DNA of 8,008 nt, from the NCBI GenBank assembly GCA_947451875.1, contig CANGBE010000058.1, positions 1 to 8,008 on the forward strand, given 5' to 3'. The stretch comes from Sphingomonadaceae bacterium (lineage in GTDB: Bacteria > Pseudomonadota > Alphaproteobacteria > Sphingomonadales > Sphingomonadaceae). This document shows positions 5,793 through 8,008 of this stretch, piece after piece; the first letter of the stretch is position 1, and each line of letters opens with the position of its first letter. The position numbers and the translations under genes were made by a program. The notes under the pieces were generated by a model, which did no database searches, had not been told where the DNA came from, and saw only the letters and a list, made by a program, of their open reading frames with translations.

Positions 5793-7283
5793 TTACTCCC
5801 CCCAGCGCCTAAGCCCCGGCACCGCCAGCTTGGCACTTCGCACCCTCTCATAAGCCGCGCCTGCTTCCAGCACCTTGCGGTCCTCCCATTGTCCGGCGAT
5901 GAAGCTCAGCCCCACTGGCAGGCCTTCCACCGCGCCCATCGGCACGGTGAGGTGTGGGTAGCCCGCGATGGCAGCCAGGCTGCCTGCGCCGACGTCCAGC
6001 CCGTGGCTGACGGTCATCAGGTCAATCGGCCATGCCGGGCCTTCGGTGGGGAAGATCAGTAATGACAGCTTGTGGTCGGCCAGCAGCTTGTCGATGCCTT
6101 CCTTGCCTGCGAGGCGCAGCGAGAGCTCGCGCGCCGTTTTGTAGGCCGCTTCGTCGCTCAGCTTGTCTGCGGCTTCGAAGGTTTCCTGCCCGAACCAGCG
6201 CAGCTCCGCTGCCTCGTGCGCCTTGTTCCACGCAATGGCATCGCTGAGGCTGCGGATGGGCGGGTTGCCGGGGAGCGATTGGAGATAGGCGTTCAGGTCC
6301 TGCTTCAGCTCCCAGCGCAGCACGAGACTTTCGCCTTTGTACATCGCTGCGTCGGCATCAAAATCGAGATCGACGATCTCCGCGCCGCCGCGCTTCAGAT
6401 CGGCGAGAGCGGCTTCGAACAGCGCGTTCACGCCGCGGCTGTTGCCCACAGCGTTACGCAGTACGCCTATGCGGACGCCGCTGAGGCTTGCTGAATCGAG
6501 GCCTCTTGCAAAATCCAGTTTGTGCTGATCGGCTTGGGCGGTGGCCGGGTCTGCGGGGTCAGTTCCAGCCATCGCAGTGAGCAGCAGCGCTGCGTCGGCT
6601 ACGCTGGTTGTCATCGGCCCGGCGGTGTCCTGGCTGTGGCTGATTGGCACGATGTGGTTGCGGCTGACGAGGCCGACGGTGGGCTTCAGCCCGACGATGC
6701 CGTTGATGGAGGCCGGGCAAGTGATCGAGCCATCGGTTTCAGTGCCGATTGCCGCCCAGCTCATTCCTGCCGCCACCGCCGCGCCACTGCCTGCCGAGGA
6801 ACCGCAGGGGCTGCGATCAGTGGCGTGCGGATTGCGCGTCTGCCCGCCGAGACCGCTCCAGCCTGAGCTCGAGCGGTTGCCGCGGATATTGGCCCATTCG
6901 CTCAAGTTGGTCTTGCCGAGAATCACGACGCCCGCCGCGCGCAGGTTTGCCACCAGCGGGGCATCGCGGTGGGTGATGTTGTCTTTCAGGGCGAGGCTGC
7001 CGGCGGTGGTCGCCATCGGATCGAGTGTTTCGATATTGTCCTTGATCAGCACCACTTTGCCAGCGAGCGGTCCGGTTATACCCTGTGCTTTTTCCGCCAT
7101 GCGATAGGCGTCGGGATTGATCGCGATCACCGCATTGATCTTCGGTCCCTGTTTATCGAGCGCCTCAATCCGCTGGACATAGGCAGAAACCTGTGATGGC
7201 GCGCTGGCCAGGTTCTGATGCGGAATGGCCGCGCAGCCGGGCAGGGCGAGAAGCAGGGGTAACAGGCGAAAAGGACGGATCAT
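5793..7283 (-). CDS. Amidase-signature hydrolase, exported, probable lipoprotein (peptide-amidase-like)
   Basis: Hydrolyses amide bonds by the amidase-signature Ser-cisSer-Lys mechanism. Lys81 is in VVLIKDN, the bridging Ser162 in CGSSAGSGAAVAAG and the nucleophile Ser186 in ETDGSI. The 24-residue serine spacing is the family norm. SEWANIRG, GGQTRNP, GLKPTVGLVSRNHIVPISHSQDTAGPM and the 496-residue length resemble secreted peptide amidases such as Stenotrophomonas Pam more than GatA. The N-terminus MIRPFRLLPLLLALPGC is a short signal peptide ending in a lipobox-like LPGC with Cys17, suggesting a periplasm-facing lipoprotein; Pro at -2 is unusual. The ATG at 7283 was chosen over one at 7337 because a GGGAG sits six bases before it and the signal peptide then begins at residue 1. 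Substrate unknown. It stands alone and diverges from clpP. Confidence 0.9.
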   Translation of the reverse strand: MIRPFRLLPLLLALPGCAAIPHQNLASAPSQVSAYVQRIEALDKQGPKINAVIAINPDAYRMAEKAQGITGPLAGKVVLIKDNIETLDPMATTAGSLALKDNITHRDAPLVANLRAAGVVILGKTNLSEWANIRGNRSSSGWSGLGGQTRNPHATDRSPCGSSAGSGAAVAAGMSWAAIGTETDGSITCPASINGIVGLKPTVGLVSRNHIVPISHSQDTAGPMTTSVADAALLLTAMAGTDPADPATAQADQHKLDFARGLDSASLSGVRIGVLRNAVGNSRGVNALFEAALADLKRGGAEIVDLDFDADAAMYKGESLVLRWELKQDLNAYLQSLPGNPPIRSLSDAIAWNKAHEAAELRWFGQETFEAADKLSDEAAYKTARELSLRLAGKEGIDKLLADHKLSLLIFPTEGPAWPIDLMTVSHGLDVGAGSLAAIAGYPHLTVPMGAVEGLPVGLSFIAGQWEDRKVLEAGAAYERVRSAKLAVPGLRRWGE

Positions 7284-7289
7284 CGATGG

Positions 7290-7294
7290 CTCCC
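7290..7294 (-). promoter_or_regulatory. Ribosome-binding site deciding the amidase start
   Basis: On the - strand GGGAG (7294-7290) lies six bases before the ATG at 7283-7281. This supports the 496-residue form with an N-terminal signal peptide over the 514-residue frame that starts at 7337. Confidence 0.7.
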
Positions 7295-7309
7295 GGTGTA
7301 ATCTGCGCG

Positions 7310-7337
7310 ATGCTAGGCGCGGTTTTTTCGCTGGCAA
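7310..7337 (-). promoter_or_regulatory. Candidate sigma-70-type promoter of the amidase gene
   Basis: On the - strand a -35-like TTGCCA (7337-7332) and a -10-like TAGCAT (7315-7310) are 16 bases apart. Transcription would start near 7303, about 20 bases before the ATG at 7283. The longer 514-residue frame would begin upstream of this promoter, which also favours the shorter protein. Confidence 0.4.
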
Positions 7338-7373
7338 GTGGCATGGCGGGTTAATTGTCGGTCATTTGAGGGT

Positions 7374-7410
7374 TAACGCCCTTGAACATTGGCCGTTCAG
7401 ACGCGAGATA
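7374..7410 (+). promoter_or_regulatory. Candidate heat-shock (sigma-32/RpoH) promoter of clpP
   Basis: TAACGCCCTTGAA (7374-7386) matches the extended E. coli sigma-32 -35 consensus TCTCNCCCTTGAA at 10 of 12 defined positions. After 15 bases, CGCGAGATA (7402-7410) matches CCCCATNTA at 5 of 8. The spacing is within the usual 13-17. Transcription would begin near 7417, about 22 bases before the clpP ATG. Heat-shock control of clpP is well established in E. coli and Caulobacter; its use here is inferred. Confidence 0.45.
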
Positions 7411-7438
7411 GGCGGTTCAACCAGTTTAAGGATTCCCG

Positions 7439-8008
7439 ATGCTCGATCTGTTTGGCGCGTCTGACGGCCAAGGTAAGTTCTCCCGCGACCCATTCACCGG
7501 CGCTTTGGTGCCGACGGTGGTCGAGCAATCGAGCCGCGGTGAGCGCGCTTTTGACATCTTCTCGCGCTTGCTGCGTGAACGCATCATCTTTGTGACCGGC
7601 GAAGTTGAAGACCACATGGCCTCGCTGATCGTCGCCCAGCTGCTGTTCCTCGAAAGCGAGAACCCCAGCAAGGACATCTCGATGTACATCAATTCGCCCG
7701 GCGGCGTGGTGACGGCTGGTCTGGCGATCCACGATACCATGCAATACATCCGCCCGCGCGTTTCCACGGTTTGCATCGGGCAGGCCTGTTCGATGGGCTC
7801 GTTCCTGCTCGCGGCTGGCGAAAAGGGTATGCGCGTTGCCCTGCCGCAGGCGCGGATCATGATCCACCAGCCTTCGGGCGGATCGCGCGGCATGGCTTCG
7901 GATATCGAGATTCAGGCCCGCGAAATCCTGCGCCTGCGCACCCGCCTGAACGAACTTTATGCCAAGTTCACCGGCAAGTCGGTTGAGGAAATCGGCACCG
8001 CAGTTGAT
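7439..8008 (+). CDS. clpP: ATP-dependent Clp protease proteolytic subunit ClpP, 3' end outside the window
   Basis: Serine peptidase that forms the double-heptamer chamber of ClpXP/ClpAP. The window holds 190 codons with no stop. The ribosome-binding site AAGGA (7428-7432) lies six bases before the ATG. A propeptide of about 21 residues precedes ALVPTVVEQSSRGERAFDI, which aligns with the mature E. coli N-terminus. Family blocks follow: GEVEDHMASLIVAQLLFLE, INSPGGVVTAG, GQACSMGSFLLAAGEKG and RIMIHQPSGG. The catalytic residues are Ser118 and His143, spaced 25 apart as in E. coli. The catalytic Asp is predicted at residue 192, two codons past the window end. The residue before the catalytic Ser is Cys117, where the E. 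coli enzyme has Ala. The likely downstream neighbour is clpX, but it is not in view. The amidase gene diverges upstream, 155 bases away. Confidence 0.96.
   Translation, partial: MLDLFGASDGQGKFSRDPFTGALVPTVVEQSSRGERAFDIFSRLLRERIIFVTGEVEDHMASLIVAQLLFLESENPSKDISMYINSPGGVVTAGLAIHDTMQYIRPRVSTVCIGQACSMGSFLLAAGEKGMRVALPQARIMIHQPSGGSRGMASDIEIQAREILRLRTRLNELYAKFTGKSVEEIGTAVD

Noticed and set aside
7284..7337. Extended amidase start at 7337 (18 extra residues)
   Set aside because: It would place a basic stretch before the signal peptide and begin upstream of the likely promoter; GGGAG six bases before the ATG at 7283 favours the shorter form.
7351..7376. CtrA-like TTAA half-sites upstream of clpP
   Set aside because: The two TTAA motifs are 22 bases apart rather than the 11 expected of TTAA-N7-TTAA, so they do not form a CtrA site.
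1..8008. CRISPR array, insertion sequence, integrase or other mobile gene
   Set aside because: No regularly spaced repeats, transposase or recombinase motifs were found on either strand; the tRNA-Leu 3' end is not visibly duplicated elsewhere in the window as an attachment site.

Overview
The window is a high-G+C chromosomal segment typical of an alphaproteobacterium. Protein sequences and gene content (SppA, tRNA-Leu, trigger factor, ClpP, and an alanine/lysine-rich trigger-factor tail) fit the Sphingomonadales, probably Erythrobacteraceae or a close relative. That placement is judged from sequence character, not from a database search. No transposase, integrase, phage gene, CRISPR array or origin is visible.

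Layout. Positions 1-1965 hold sppA, a membrane-anchored signal peptide peptidase on the + strand with a plausible promoter just upstream. A tRNA-Leu with anticodon UAG follows at 2057-2141. Only 78 bases later begins tig (2220-3749), encoding trigger factor with an unusually long basic C-terminal tail; it ends at a strong intrinsic terminator (3785-3818). Three genes then run on the - strand. The first two in transcription order, roxA (L16 arginine hydroxylase, 5532-4384) and rluE (23S rRNA pseudouridine synthase, 4377-3829), form a tight operon. The third is a lone secreted or lipoprotein amidase (7283-5793). The 260-base gap between the amidase and roxA carries no convincing gene but has a notable long-range inverted repeat. 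Finally clpP starts at 7439 on the + strand, divergent from the amidase, and runs off the window end with only its last catalytic residue and C-terminus missing.

How the genes work together. Most of the window concerns protein synthesis and quality control: decoding (tRNA-Leu), ribosome modification (RoxA and RluE act on neighbouring parts of the 50S subunit), co-translational folding (trigger factor), membrane signal-peptide clearance (SppA) and cytosolic proteolysis (ClpP, with a heat-shock-like promoter). The amidase is the odd one out.

This is largely a housekeeping region. I see no clearly new defence or mobile system. The items most worth a second look are the trigger-factor tail, the roxA-rluE pairing, the inverted repeat before roxA, and the clpP upstream region.
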